Made by a program: the position numbers and the translations under genes. The notes under the pieces were generated by a model. The model searched no databases. It had not been told where the DNA came from and saw only the letters and a program-made list of their open reading frames with translations. Shown here piece after piece: positions 7,786 to 16,732 of a stretch of 64,000 nucleotides of DNA. The DNA is from Acidovorax defluvii (GTDB taxonomy: Bacteria > Pseudomonadota > Gammaproteobacteria > Burkholderiales > Burkholderiaceae_C): positions 1 through 64,000 of the forward strand of contig QLTU01000010.1 in NCBI GenBank assembly GCA_003268905.1. Direction: 5' to 3'. How positions within the stretch are numbered: position 1 is the first letter of the stretch; the number at the start of each line of letters is the position of its first letter.

Positions 7786-9582
7786 TCAGGCCAGGGCCAG
7801 GTCCGTGTCCATCAGCACCTTGCTGCCGGCACGGGCGGTGCGCATCAGCGTGGCGGTTTCAGGGAACAGCTTGGCAAAGTAGAAGCGTGCGGTTTGCAGC
7901 TTGGCACCGTAGAAGGGGTCGGTGTTGCCAGCGGCAATTTCACGCAGTGCCACCTGGGCCATGCGGGCAAACAAGTAGCCAAACACCAGGTGGCCCGCCA
8001 CGCGCAGGTAGTCCACAGCAGCAGCGCCCACTTCATCGGGGTTTTGCATGCCCTTGAAGCCGATTTCGGTGGTGAACTTGGTCATCTGGTCGCCCAGCAT
8101 CGCGATCGGGTTGATGAACTCGGCCATCTTCTCGTTCACGCCTTCTTCTTCCACCAGCTTGCCAATCAGCTTGCCCAGCTTTTTCAGCGTGGCGCCGTTG
8201 TTGCCCAGGATCTTGCGGCCCAGCAGGTCCAGCGACTGCACGGTGTTCGTGCCTTCGTAGATCATGTTGATGCGGTTGTCGCGCACGTACTGCTCCATGC
8301 CCCATTCCTTGATGAAGCCGTGGCCACCGAAGACCTGCATGCAGGCGTTGGTGGCGGTGTGCCCGTTGTCGGTGATGAAGGCCTTGACGATGGGCGTGAG
8401 CAGCGCCACGAGTTCTTCGGATTCGGCGCGCACCTTTTCATCGGGGTGGCTGTGCACCTTGTCCAGCAGCAACGTGCAGTAGATCTGCAGCGCGCGGGCG
8501 CCTTCGGCGTAGGCCTTGGCGGTGAGCAGCATCTTGCGCACATCGGGGTGCACGATGATGGGGTCGGCATCCTTGTCCTTGGCCTTGGTGCCCGACAGGC
8601 TGCGCATCTGGATGCGGTCCTTGGCGTAGGCCAGCGCGTTCTGGAAAGCCACCTCGGTCAGGCCCAGCGACTGGTTGCCCACGCCCAGGCGGGCGGCATT
8701 CATCATCACGAACATGGCAGCCAGGCCCTTGTGCGGCTTGCCCACCAGGGTGCCGATGGCGCCGTCGATGGCGATCTGTGCCGTGGCGTTGCCGTGGATG
8801 CCCATCTTGTGCTCCAGGCCCGAGCAGTAGATGGGGTTGCGGTCACCCAAAGAGCCGTCGGCCTTGACATTGAACTTGGGCACGACGAACAGGCTGATGC
8901 CCTTGCTGCCCTTGGGCGCATCGGGCAGGCGGGCCAGCACCAGGTGCACGATGTTGGCGGCCATGGCGTGCTCGCCCGCAGAGATGAAGATCTTGTTGCC
9001 GGTGATCTTGTAGGTGCCATCGGCCAGGGGTTCGGCCTTGGTGCGCAACATGCCCAGATCGGTGCCGCAATGGGGTTCGGTCAGGCACATGGTGCCGGTC
9101 CACTCACCGCTGGTCAGCTTGGGCAGGTACAGGGCCTTTTGCTCGTCGGTGCCGTGCGCGTGCAGGGCTTCGTAGGCACCGTGGCTCAGGCCGGGGTACA
9201 TGGTCCAGGCCTGGTTGGCCGAGTTCATCATTTCGTACAGGCACTGGTTCAGCACAAAGGGCAGGCCCTGGCCACCGTAGGCGGCGTCGCAGGAGAGCGC
9301 CGCCCAGCCACCTTCGACGAACTTGTCGTAGGCTTCCTTGAAGCCGGTGGGGGTCTTGACCTCGTGGGTGACTTTGTCCAGCGTGCAGCCTTCTGTGTCG
9401 CCACTGATGTTCAGCGGGAAGATCACTTCGGAGGCGAACTTGCCTGCCTCTTCGATCACGGCGTTAATCGTGTCCACATCCACCTCGGCATGCTGGGGCA
9501 TGGCCTTGAACTCGTCGGTGACCTTGAAGACTTCATGCATGACGAATTGCATGTCGCGCAGGGGCGGCGTGTAGGTAGGCAT
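7786..9582 (-). CDS. fadE: Acyl-CoA dehydrogenase with C-terminal extension
   Basis: The 598-residue flavoprotein oxidises acyl-CoA to trans-2-enoyl-CoA, the first step of beta-oxidation. Visible motifs are MCLTEPHCGTD (165-175), the substrate and FAD-binding middle domain, and the catalytic Glu443 in IYEGTNTVQS. The extra C-terminal part of about 130 residues fits the long MmgC/DmdC-type dehydrogenases. The start at 9582 is preceded by AAGGAG at ideal spacing; the longer frame to 9753 overlaps the TetR gene and is rejected. The gene begins four bases after the TetR regulator stop, so the two are surely co-transcribed. Confidence 0.93.
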   Translation of the reverse strand: MPTYTPPLRDMQFVMHEVFKVTDEFKAMPQHAEVDVDTINAVIEEAGKFASEVIFPLNISGDTEGCTLDKVTHEVKTPTGFKEAYDKFVEGGWAALSCDAAYGGQGLPFVLNQCLYEMMNSANQAWTMYPGLSHGAYEALHAHGTDEQKALYLPKLTSGEWTGTMCLTEPHCGTDLGMLRTKAEPLADGTYKITGNKIFISAGEHAMAANIVHLVLARLPDAPKGSKGISLFVVPKFNVKADGSLGDRNPIYCSGLEHKMGIHGNATAQIAIDGAIGTLVGKPHKGLAAMFVMMNAARLGVGNQSLGLTEVAFQNALAYAKDRIQMRSLSGTKAKDKDADPIIVHPDVRKMLLTAKAYAEGARALQIYCTLLLDKVHSHPDEKVRAESEELVALLTPIVKAFITDNGHTATNACMQVFGGHGFIKEWGMEQYVRDNRINMIYEGTNTVQSLDLLGRKILGNNGATLKKLGKLIGKLVEEEGVNEKMAEFINPIAMLGDQMTKFTTEIGFKGMQNPDEVGAAAVDYLRVAGHLVFGYLFARMAQVALREIAAGNTDPFYGAKLQTARFYFAKLFPETATLMRTARAGSKVLMDTDLALA

Positions 9583-9586
9583 GGGG

Positions 9587-10291
9587 TTACTCCTTGATGG
9601 TTTGGGTGGAAAGGGTGAGGGCCTTTGCCGCAGCCGGTTGGCTGCAGCGGGCCAGAATGTTGTTGAACCCCGTGATGGCCCGATCGATGGACTCGGGGGT
9701 TTGCAGAAAACGCGCTTCGTAGTGCAGCGCCAGGATGAGACCGTGGATTTCAAAAAGCATCTGCTCGGGGCTGACCTCGTCGCGCAGCTGGCCCAACTCT
9801 TTGCAATGCTCGATGGCGCGCTTCATGGCAGCGTGCCAGGTCATGACCGAGCTGACCAGCGCATCGCGCACCAGGCCTGTGCGGTCGCCAAACTCGATGG
9901 CGCCGCTGATGTAGATGCAGCCCGAGTCGATTTCGATCGAGGTGCGCTTCATCCAGTTGTCAAACATGGCCCGCAAACGGGCGACGCCGCGCGGTGAGCT
10001 CATGGCCGGATAGAACACTTCCTGCTCGAACCGGTTGTGGTACTCGCGGATGACCGATATCTGCAGCTCTTCGCGCGAGCCAAAGTGGGCGAACACGCCC
10101 GACTTGCTCATGCCCGTGACATCGGCCAGCGCGCCAATGGACAGGCCTTCCAGGCCAATGTGCGTTGCCAGGCCCAGGGCGGCATCCACGATGACAGATT
10201 TGGTTTGCTGGCCTTTTTGCAGCGCACGGCCCGTGCCACTGGCAGGGCGCGGGATACGGGTGACTTGGCGAGACGGGTTAGGGGAAGGCAT
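9587..10291 (-). CDS. TetR-family regulator of the fad operon
   Basis: This 234-residue regulator has an N-terminal helix-turn-helix: ALADVTGMSKSGVFAHFGSRE lies at about residues 55-75, the usual TetR DNA-binding region. The C-terminal half is helical and presumably binds an acyl-CoA ligand. The ATG at 10291 is chosen over a TTG two codons upstream. A perfect palindrome, ACGAACGTTCGT, lies 14 bases before the start, an arrangement typical of autoregulation. As the first gene of the fadE-fadN-fadA cluster it most likely represses the whole operon and is relieved by long-chain acyl-CoA; ligand and targets are inferred. Confidence 0.88.
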   Translation of the reverse strand: MPSPNPSRQVTRIPRPASGTGRALQKGQQTKSVIVDAALGLATHIGLEGLSIGALADVTGMSKSGVFAHFGSREELQISVIREYHNRFEQEVFYPAMSSPRGVARLRAMFDNWMKRTSIEIDSGCIYISGAIEFGDRTGLVRDALVSSVMTWHAAMKRAIEHCKELGQLRDEVSPEQMLFEIHGLILALHYEARFLQTPESIDRAITGFNNILARCSQPAAAKALTLSTQTIKE

Positions 10292-10305
10292 GCGCAAAAA
10301 ATAAA

Positions 10306-10317
10306 ACGAACGTTCGT
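10306..10317. promoter_or_regulatory. Palindromic TetR-type operator
   Basis: The 12-base perfect palindrome ACGAACGTTCGT lies 14 bases upstream of the TetR start codon in an A/T-rich leader. Its shape and position match TetR-family operators that overlap promoters. Binding by the adjacent regulator is inference. Confidence 0.7.
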
Positions 10318-10532
10318 GCTATTTTGCAGCATTTTTTAACGTGTGCCCAAAGCCCTGCAAAGAAATTGGGTCTTGTCTCACCGGGCGTTGTTCGCACGCC
10401 ACCGCAATGCTGCGGGGGGCCTGGCTGCAGGCGACCCAGCCTTCAGGGCACCATGAACCTGCCCTATGAAACCTCGCAACCCGTTCAGCCTGAGTGCCGA
10501 TTACCTTTCAGGCGAGCTATAGAAGGAGCAGT

Positions 10533-11216
10533 TCAAGCCGCATCGGGCCGGATCAACAACGCGAGGCTAGCGTCCAGATGCTCGGTTGGCAATCGCCGAA
10601 AACCCGAACGAGCGTAGCGCTGCAACCGGCCCTGCGCAAAGGCCGTCAGCACGCTGGCGGCCACCTGGGCATCCACTGTGGGGGTGGATGAGCTTGCCGC
10701 CCCGGCTGCTGCGCGCAGGCACTGGCGCAGCGAGGATTCGATGCGCTCAAAAAACTGGTTCATGCGCTGCTGCAGGCGTTCGTGCTCCAGCACCAGCGCA
10801 TCGCCCACCATCACGCGCACCAGGCCCGGATTGCGCTCACCAAACTGAAGCAGCAGCGCCACCACGCGCGCCGCTTGGTGGGCGCCGCCCTCGGCGGTCT
10901 GCGCGTCATCGGCCGGGTCGCGCCCAACAATCTGCTTCACCCGCGTGAAAACGGCCTGCTCGATGAAATCGATCAGACCCTCGAACATCTGGGCCTTGCT
11001 GGCGAAGTGGCGGTACAGGGCTGCCTCGCTTACCGACAGGCGCGCGGCCAGCGCCGCCGTGGTGATGCGCTCGGCCCCGGGCTGCTCCAGCATCTCGGCC
11101 AGCGCCTGCAGGATCTGCACCCGGCGCTCGCCCGGTTTCGGACGCTTGCGCGCAGCAGGGCTGTCGCCCACATCGGCAGTAGTGACTGGCTCGGGGATGG
11201 GCAAAAGTTCAGACAT
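10533..11216 (-). CDS. slmA: Nucleoid occlusion factor SlmA (TetR fold)
   Basis: The 227-residue protein matches SlmA: after a charged N-terminal arm comes KPGERRVQILQALAEML, then the helix-turn-helix segment TTAALAARLSVSEAALYRHF and KAQMFEGLIDFIE. In proteobacteria SlmA binds DNA sites and FtsZ to block division over the nucleoid. The ATG at 11216 is preferred; an upstream TTG frame reaches 11249. SlmA commonly lies near argB in Burkholderiales, and here argB is 2.6 kb away with a two-component system between them. A generic TetR regulator is the alternative. Confidence 0.85.
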   Translation of the reverse strand: MSELLPIPEPVTTADVGDSPAARKRPKPGERRVQILQALAEMLEQPGAERITTAALAARLSVSEAALYRHFASKAQMFEGLIDFIEQAVFTRVKQIVGRDPADDAQTAEGGAHQAARVVALLLQFGERNPGLVRVMVGDALVLEHERLQQRMNQFFERIESSLRQCLRAAAGAASSSTPTVDAQVAASVLTAFAQGRLQRYARSGFRRLPTEHLDASLALLIRPDAA

Positions 11217-11365
11217 GCTGGTGGGGAGGAATGGAAACACTGACCCCAAGAAAACCGCATGACCAGAACTTGCTGGACGGGCAGTGAGCGCTTTTGGCGA
11301 TCTTGGGCAGGGCGTAAATCATGTGTGGAAATGATTCTCGCACAGCCCTTCGGCGCCCCCGGCAT

Positions 11366-11409
11366 GCGTCTGGCACGCGTCTGGCACGCGTCTGGCGCGC
11401 GTCTGGCCC
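11366..11409. repeat. Four tandem 11-base repeats
   Basis: The unit GCGTCTGGCAC occurs four times head to tail, starting at 11366, 11377, 11388 and 11399, with small changes in the last two units. It lies just past the stop of the sensor kinase gene on the minus strand. No gene or known element explains it. Confidence 0.85.
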
Positions 11410-11421
11410 GGTGGCTCTGGC

Positions 11422-12909
11422 TCAGGCAACCGGCGGCTCGGACGGGAACACCACCGCCACCACCAGCCCCCGCCCCTGGCTGCCAGTTCCCAGTGTGAGT
11501 GCGGCGTGGTGCACGCGGGCAATTTCGTCGGCAATGGCCAGCCCCAGGCCAGTGCCCTCGCCCACCGTGCCGGGAACCCGATAAAAGCGCTGCGTCACGC
11601 GCCCGCGCTCGGCATCAGGGACACCGGGGCCATCGTCTTCCACCTGCAAAAAAACCCTGGGAGGGTTCATGGCGTTGCGCCGCACACCGCAGCGAATGGT
11701 GACCACCCCGCCAGCGGGCGTGTACTTGATGGCGTTGTCCACCAGATTGGAGAGCAGTTCACGCAGCAGCCAGCCATGACCGGTGACCCGCACCGACTGC
11801 ACATCAAGCCCCAGGTCGAGCCCCTTGCCCGTGGCGGCATCCAGAAAGGTTTCGAGCAGGGATTCGCACAAATCCTTCAAATCCACGCGCTGGGAAGGCT
11901 GGGCATCCAGGCTGCGCGCGTCGGCGCGCGACAGCGCCAGCAACTGGTGCGCCAGCTGCGAGGTGCGCCGGGTGGCGTTGCGCAGTTTTTCGATTTCATC
12001 GACTCCTAAAACAATAGCACCTTGCGCTTTCTGCTGTTGGGCTAGAGGGTGTTTTTTATCAAAATTCAGCGACAACGGCGCAGGCACCGAGGCGCGCGCC
12101 ATCAGGGCCCATGCCTCCACCTGGGCCTGCAGGCCGGCCAGCGGCGTGCGCAACTGGTGGGCCGCATCGGCCACAAAGCGGCGCTGCCCCTCTGCCTGCG
12201 CGTTCACCAGGGCAAACAGGCGATTGAGCGAGTGCACCAAAGGGCGCACCTCGGAGGGCGATGCGGCTTCGTCAATCGGGCTCAGATCGCGGGGGGAGCG
12301 GCGCTCCACGGCATCCGCCAGGTCCACCAGCGGCTTGAAGGCCCGGCGCACCGCCCAGTGAATGGCCAGCCCCGCCGCCGCCACCAGCACCAGGTTGGGC
12401 AACAGCACCCGCATCAGCAACTGCTGCGCCCATTGCTGGCGCGGATCCGACCCATCGGCCAGCGCCACCACCAGCTCGCCGGCGCCCGTGCGCCCGCGCT
12501 GCACCGCCACCCGGTAGGTGACGCCGCCATACTCCATGCTGTGAAACTCAGGCGCCTGCGTGGTGGGCACGCCGCCATGCACCCAGCCTTCTCCCAGCAG
12601 CAGCCGGCCCGTGGTGTCGCGCACGCTGTAAGCCGCATAGCCCGCGTTCTGGCGCAGGAAATCTTCTACCGGCGGGGCCAGCAGCAGCAAGGGCGGTTCG
12701 CGGTCGAGGAAGGGCGGGGCCAGCACGGAATCGGCCAGGGCCGGCAGCAGGCGCAGCAGGCGCAGATCGTGCCGCCCTGCGGCTTCGTCCGCCGAGCGGT
12801 AGTCGAGCCAGACGCCGACCGTGGCCAGCGCCATCAGGGGCAGCACCAGCAGCATCAGCAGGCGGTTGCGCAGATCGGAGGTCATCGCGCGAAGTCGGGG
12901 CCGCTGCAT
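11422..12909 (-). CDS. Sensor histidine kinase, QseC/TctE-like
   Basis: The 495-residue kinase has a membrane segment at about 17-36, a periplasmic 2CSK-type sensor region (about 40-160), a second membrane segment near 166-186, a HAMP linker, and the H-box VADAAHQLRTPLAGL with phosphorylated His251. The ATP-binding half shows NLVDNAIKYTPAGG and GTGLGLAI. It should phosphorylate the response regulator encoded 14 bases upstream. Residues 281-303 are encoded by the dispersed palindromic repeat and lengthen the turn between the two dimerisation helices, where related kinases have a short loop. The start at 12909 is chosen; ATG at 12885 is also possible. The signal sensed is unknown. Confidence 0.9.
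   Translation of the reverse strand: MQRPRLRAMTSDLRNRLLMLLVLPLMALATVGVWLDYRSADEAAGRHDLRLLRLLPALADSVLAPPFLDREPPLLLLAPPVEDFLRQNAGYAAYSVRDTTGRLLLGEGWVHGGVPTTQAPEFHSMEYGGVTYRVAVQRGRTGAGELVVALADGSDPRQQWAQQLLMRVLLPNLVLVAAAGLAIHWAVRRAFKPLVDLADAVERRSPRDLSPIDEAASPSEVRPLVHSLNRLFALVNAQAEGQRRFVADAAHQLRTPLAGLQAQVEAWALMARASVPAPLSLNFDKKHPLAQQQKAQGAIVLGVDEIEKLRNATRRTSQLAHQLLALSRADARSLDAQPSQRVDLKDLCESLLETFLDAATGKGLDLGLDVQSVRVTGHGWLLRELLSNLVDNAIKYTPAGGVVTIRCGVRRNAMNPPRVFLQVEDDGPGVPDAERGRVTQRFYRVPGTVGEGTGLGLAIADEIARVHHAALTLGTGSQGRGLVVAVVFPSEPPVA
12004..12066 (-). repeat. Dispersed palindromic repeat, copy inside the kinase gene
   Basis: On the minus strand this copy reads CTCTAGCCCA, then AGAAAGCGCAAG, then TGCTATTGTTTTAG. 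It is translated in the kinase as PLAQQQKAQGAIVLG. The same words in the same order occur in rmlD at 45657-45720. It is locally more A/T-rich than the rest of the gene. Confidence 0.65.
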
Positions 12910-12923
12910 GGTGGTGCCCAGGT

Positions 12924-13616
12924 TTACTGCGCTTGCAATTCCAGCCGGTAGCCAAAGCCGCGAATCGAGCGCAGGGCCACGCCATGGGGCTCCAGCTTGC
13001 CGCGCAGCCGCGACACATACACCTCGACAGCGTTGGGCGTGATTTCCTTGTCCCAGCCGGTCAGCGCCTGCAGCAGTTTGTCTTTGCTGGCCGGTTTGGG
13101 GGCGTGGATCAGCAGGTATTCCAGCACCGTCCATTCGCGCGGGCCGAGATCAATCACCTGCTCGGTGTCGTTCGACCGGATGCTCGCGCGGCGCCCCGCC
13201 GTGTCGAGCTCGAGCGGGCCAAAACTCAGCACCGCCGTGGTGGCCGCCTGCGAGCGCCGCAACAACGCGCGCAACCGCGCCAACAGCTCGGGCAACTCGA
13301 AGGGCTTGACCATGTAGTCGTCAGCGCCCAGGTCCAGCCCCTGCACCCGGTCGTGCAAGGCATCACGGGCCGTGAGAATCAGCACCGGCATGGCGGGGCT
13401 GGCCATGCCGGGGCGGCGCAGGCGGCGCGTGAGTTCAAGCCCATCCATGGCAGGCAGGCCGATGTCGATGATGGCTGCATCAAACGACTCGGTGCGCAGC
13501 ACTTCTTCAGCGCGCTCGCCACTGCCCACCCAATCGACGGCATAACCCGCGTCGGCAAGCCCCAGCTTGATGCCGCTGGCCACCATGACGTCGTCTTCGA
13601 CCAGCAACAAGCGCAT
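12924..13616 (-). CDS. OmpR-family response regulator, QseB/TctD-like
   Basis: The 230-residue regulator has an N-terminal receiver domain with the acidic pair Asp8/Asp9, phospho-acceptor Asp51 in IIDIGLP, and the conserved Lys in DDYMVKPFE near residue 101. Residues from about 130 form the winged-helix DNA-binding domain (LGPREWTVLEYLL, then VEVYVSRLRGKL). The ATG at 13616 begins MRLLLVEDD, the standard family N-terminus; longer frames are rejected. It precedes the kinase gene in one transcription unit. Targets are not evident from the sequence. Confidence 0.92.
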   Translation of the reverse strand: MRLLLVEDDVMVASGIKLGLADAGYAVDWVGSGERAEEVLRTESFDAAIIDIGLPAMDGLELTRRLRRPGMASPAMPVLILTARDALHDRVQGLDLGADDYMVKPFELPELLARLRALLRRSQAATTAVLSFGPLELDTAGRRASIRSNDTEQVIDLGPREWTVLEYLLIHAPKPASKDKLLQALTGWDKEITPNAVEVYVSRLRGKLEPHGVALRSIRGFGYRLELQAQ

Positions 13617-13737
13617 GTCAGTGCCACCCTGCGCCAGGGGTGGCTCGCAGTTGCTGGTACGAACGAGCGTCCCCCACCTGGCCGTGGCCCGTGACACTGG
13701 CGCGGCCGAGGCCAGCAGCCGACGCGCAAGGGCCGCC

Positions 13738-13770
13738 CCGCCGCGCTGGCGGCGTCCCCCTTGGGGGGGA
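13738..13770 (-). terminator. Possible hairpin downstream of argB
   Basis: A GC-rich stretch about 30 bases past the argB stop contains TCCCCC, two bases, GGGGGGGA (13755-13769) next to a second inverted GCCGC element. No clear T-run follows on the minus strand, so it may be an mRNA-stabilising hairpin rather than a true terminator. Confidence 0.35.
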
Positions 13771-13798
13771 TGGCGCGAAGGGACTCAGGGGGGGCATA

Positions 13799-14689
13799 TC
13801 AGTGGCTGCGAATCATGGTGCCGTAGGCCTGATCGGTCAGGATTTCCAGCAGCATGGCGTGCGGCACGCGGCCGTCGATGATGTGCACGGCATTCACGCC
13901 AGCCCGGGCCGCATCCAGTGCACCCGCAATTTTGGGCAGCATGCCACCCGAAATGGTGCCATCGGCAAACAGCGCGTCAATCTCGCGCGCCGTGAGGTCG
14001 GTGAGCAGCTTGCCCGCCTTGTCCAGCACGCCGGGGGTGTTGGTCAGCAGCATCAGTTTTTCGGCCTGCAGCACCGTGGCCAGCTTGCTGGCCACCACGT
14101 CGGCGTTGATGTTGTAGCTTTCGTTGTTTTCACCAAAACCAATGGGGCTGATGACCGGAATGAAGGCATCGTCTTGCAGCGCCTTGACCACGCTGGGGTC
14201 GATGGACACGATGTCGCCCACCTGGCCTACGTCGTGCTCAATGCTCGGGTCCTTGTTGTCCACCATCTTGAGCTTTTGCGCGCGGATCATGCCGCCGTCG
14301 CGCCCCGTCAGGCCCACGGCCTTGCCGCCGGCCTGGTTGATCAGGCCCACAATGTCCTGCTGCACCTCGCCGGCCAGCACCCACTCCACCACTTCCATGG
14401 TTTCGGCGTCGGTCACGCGCATGCCCTGGATGAAATGGCCCTTCTTGCCCAGCCGGTTGAGTGCTGTCTCGATCTGCGGACCGCCCCCGTGCACCACCAC
14501 CGGGTTCATGCCCACCAGCTTGAGCAGCACCACGTCCTCGGCAAAGTCGGCCTGCAGGTCGGGGTCGGTCATGGCGTTGCCGCCATATTTGATGACCATG
14601 GTCTTGCCATGGAACTTGCGGATATAAGGCAGCGCCTGGGCCAGAATTTCAGCCTTGTCGCGGGGTGCTATCGAAAGAAGGTCGGTCAT
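13799..14689 (-). CDS. argB: Acetylglutamate kinase
   Basis: The 296-residue enzyme phosphorylates N-acetyl-L-glutamate, the second step of arginine synthesis. Signature segments are VIKYGGNAM near the N-terminus, [10 protein letters not shown] (substrate-binding glycines), [12 protein letters not shown] and ISGGMLPKI near the C-terminus. The length matches arginine-sensitive bacterial ArgB. The ATG at 14689 starts MTDLLSIAP; a longer frame to 14737 is not needed. It stands alone in orientation with the two-component genes downstream. Confidence 0.96.
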   Translation of the reverse strand: MTDLLSIAPRDKAEILAQALPYIRKFHGKTMVIKYGGNAMTDPDLQADFAEDVVLLKLVGMNPVVVHGGGPQIETALNRLGKKGHFIQGMRVTDAETMEVVEWVLAGEVQQDIVGLINQAGGKAVGLTGRDGGMIRAQKLKMVDNKDPSIEHDVGQVGDIVSIDPSVVKALQDDAFIPVISPIGFGENNESYNINADVVASKLATVLQAEKLMLLTNTPGVLDKAGKLLTDLTAREIDALFADGTISGGMLPKIAGALDAARAGVNAVHIIDGRVPHAMLLEILTDQAYGTMIRSH

Positions 14690-14773
14690 GGGGGCGTGCC
14701 ATCCGGTGAAAACAATGAGGCGCAAATTGTGCCGCATTCGGGCGCACTGCAGGCAAGGGGCGCTAGCCCATGC

Positions 14774-15877
14774 TCAGCGCCTCAACCACTCAGGCACTTT
14801 GAACCGCACGATGGCCATGTAGGCCATCACATAGCTGATCACGAACAGCCCACAAAACGCCATGAGCAAGGGGGTGTTGTTCCAGAAAAGCACGGCTGGC
14901 ACCACGGTCAGCAAAGTAAAGCCCCACAGGTAGGGCGACGTGCGGTTGTTGCGCATCAGCACTCTGCGCGACTCATCGTCGTGGAACACGCTGCGCACAA
15001 TGCGCCGATAGATCAACTGGTGGAAATGCAGTGCATCGGCAACACCCGGCGACACCCCGCGAACCGTCTTGCGATAGATGGAAAACAAGGTCTCCCACAC
15101 CGGGTAGATCAGCAGCAGCAAGGGGAACCAGGGCGAGACATCCGCGTTGCGCTGCACCAGGGAAATGCTGGCCATGGCAATCACCACACCCCAGATGTAG
15201 GCGCCACCATCTCCCGCGAACAACATGCCTCGGGGGTAATTCCACACCAGAAACCCACCGGTTGCAGCCGCAGTGCTTACCAGCAGCGCCGCCAGTCCCC
15301 GGTCGCCCACCTGCAGCGCCACATGGGCCAGCGCAAGACAGACGATGGCGGCCACCATGCCCGCCAGACCGTTGTAACCGTCAATGATGTTGAAGGCATG
15401 GGGCAGCCCGGTCACGGCCAGCAGCGCAATGCCCAGGCCCAGCCAGGGCGCAGCCACCAGCAGGGTGTCTAGCCATGGCATGCCCAGGCGCGGCACGGCC
15501 ATGTCCAACAAGCTGATGGCCAGCAAACCCGACATTCCGGTGAAAGCAAGTCGATAGCGCACTGTTAACCGTTGGGTCAGATCTTCGGCAATGCCACTCA
15601 CAGCCGCCGGCAACACCACCAACAACCACAGCCCCACCCAGCCGCCCAACCGAAGAGAACCAGAGTCCCCCCACCATTGCGATTGCGCCACCCCCAGCAC
15701 CCAGCTGCAACACATTCCCAACAGCACCGCAGCGCCACCTACGCGGGGCACATCTCCCAGATGAAAGCGCTGGGGCATGCCATTGCCATACACGGACGCG
15801 TGACCGCTCAGCCAGCGGACGATAAGCCCCGCCACCAATGCTGCCACCACAAAAGCCACCAAAGACAACCAGATCAT
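14774..15877 (-). CDS. WecA/MraY-family undecaprenyl-phosphate sugar-1-P transferase
   Basis: The 367-residue protein is a polytopic membrane enzyme with about ten or eleven hydrophobic segments. It carries the family motifs HAFNIIDGYNGLAG and MLFAGDGGAYIWG, plus the cytoplasmic HFHQLIYRRIV segment that holds the HxH-like catalytic loop. Such enzymes move a sugar-1-phosphate from a UDP-sugar to undecaprenyl phosphate and start O-antigen or enterobacterial common antigen chains. Its start overlaps the stop of the upstream GT2 gene by an ATGA, so the two are translationally coupled. The sugar is not predictable from sequence, though N-acetylhexosamine is usual. Confidence 0.88.
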   Translation of the reverse strand: MIWLSLVAFVVAALVAGLIVRWLSGHASVYGNGMPQRFHLGDVPRVGGAAVLLGMCCSWVLGVAQSQWWGDSGSLRLGGWVGLWLLVVLPAAVSGIAEDLTQRLTVRYRLAFTGMSGLLAISLLDMAVPRLGMPWLDTLLVAAPWLGLGIALLAVTGLPHAFNIIDGYNGLAGMVAAIVCLALAHVALQVGDRGLAALLVSTAAATGGFLVWNYPRGMLFAGDGGAYIWGVVIAMASISLVQRNADVSPWFPLLLLIYPVWETLFSIYRKTVRGVSPGVADALHFHQLIYRRIVRSVFHDDESRRVLMRNNRTSPYLWGFTLLTVVPAVLFWNNTPLLMAFCGLFVISYVMAYMAIVRFKVPEWLRR

Positions 15878-16659
15878 GAGCGGCCGATGGTATCCGTGCC
15901 CGCCGCCTCCCCACGTAACAAAAGGCGTGCCCGGCCATACACCGGCGAGCGCCACAACCGCCAAAGGCTGCGCACATGCCACTGCAAATGGCTCCAGCGC
16001 CGATGGCTGGCCCGCTGACCGGCATGGACCACCTGCGCCGGAACACGCACCAAGGTCCACCCCGCCAAACGCACGCGCAGGCACAGGTCCACATCTTCGC
16101 AATACATGAAATACGCTTCGTCAAAACCGCCCAGCTTCTGCCACACGGGCTGTGGCAGCACCAGGCATGCGGCATTCACCCAGTCCACACGCGTGTCACC
16201 GCGGCCCAGCAAGCGGCGGCGCCACAACGCCCGGGGCGTGGGCAATTCACGCTCGCTGTCCTGCAACCGCCCCTGCGTATCCAGCTGCACCGGATAGGCG
16301 CACCCGGCGCCCGGCTGTGCTGCCGCCTGGGCCAAGGCGGCAAATGGGTCCTGCGCGCCCAACCCTATGTCCGGATTCAACACGCAAACAAACGGCTCTT
16401 TTGCGCTGGCAAGCGCCCGGTTGTGATTCACCCCAAACCCCGCAGGCACCCGGTTTTTGACCACTTGCAACACAAATGGCCAACCGGTGGGGGGCGCCTC
16501 GGGCTCGGCCTCGGGCAGGTTTTGCGTCAGCACCACGCGCCGCACGGTGGCCGCCGACAGCCCGGCCAGCTCGTTCAGCAGAGCCTGCACCAGCGGCCCA
16601 TGGCCATGGCTGACCACGGAAACCACGAGGCTGTGCGACAGAGAAGAGGAAGAATTCAT
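15874..16659 (-). CDS. Family 2 glycosyltransferase, rhamnosyltransferase-like
   Basis: The 261-residue protein fits the GT2 fold: LVVSVVSHGHGPLVQALL at the N-terminus, FVCVLNPDIGL near residue 95 (the aspartate of the nucleotide/metal site), and GGFDEAYFMYCEDVDLCLR with the acid residues used in catalysis. It would add a sugar, perhaps rhamnose, to a lipid-linked glycan at the cytoplasmic membrane face. The ATG at 16659 is preferred to a TTG one codon earlier. It is divergent from the large methyltransferase-glycosyltransferase gene and coupled to the downstream WecA-like gene. Confidence 0.88.
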   Translation of the reverse strand: MNSSSSLSHSLVVSVVSHGHGPLVQALLNELAGLSAATVRRVVLTQNLPEAEPEAPPTGWPFVLQVVKNRVPAGFGVNHNRALASAKEPFVCVLNPDIGLGAQDPFAALAQAAAQPGAGCAYPVQLDTQGRLQDSERELPTPRALWRRRLLGRGDTRVDWVNAACLVLPQPVWQKLGGFDEAYFMYCEDVDLCLRVRLAGWTLVRVPAQVVHAGQRASHRRWSHLQWHVRSLWRLWRSPVYGRARLLLRGEAAGTDTIGRS

Positions 16660-16732
16660 CAAGGCGTCATTGTCCCAGTTCCGGCTTTCAGCGCTGTTAC
16701 AAATTCCCTGCCCCCGCCGTCATAATCCCCGG

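Noticed and set aside
7771-9597. Open frame of 608 codons on the plus strand
   Set aside because: Antisense shadow of fadE with the same His/Gly/Val-rich composition.
11316-11340. GGAAATGATTCTC resembling part of a Fur box
   Set aside because: Only a partial match to the 19-base consensus and no iron-related gene nearby.
14774-15877. MraY (peptidoglycan) as identity of the transferase
   Set aside because: The gene is coupled to a glycosyltransferase in a polysaccharide locus and not among mur genes, so a WecA-type role fits better.
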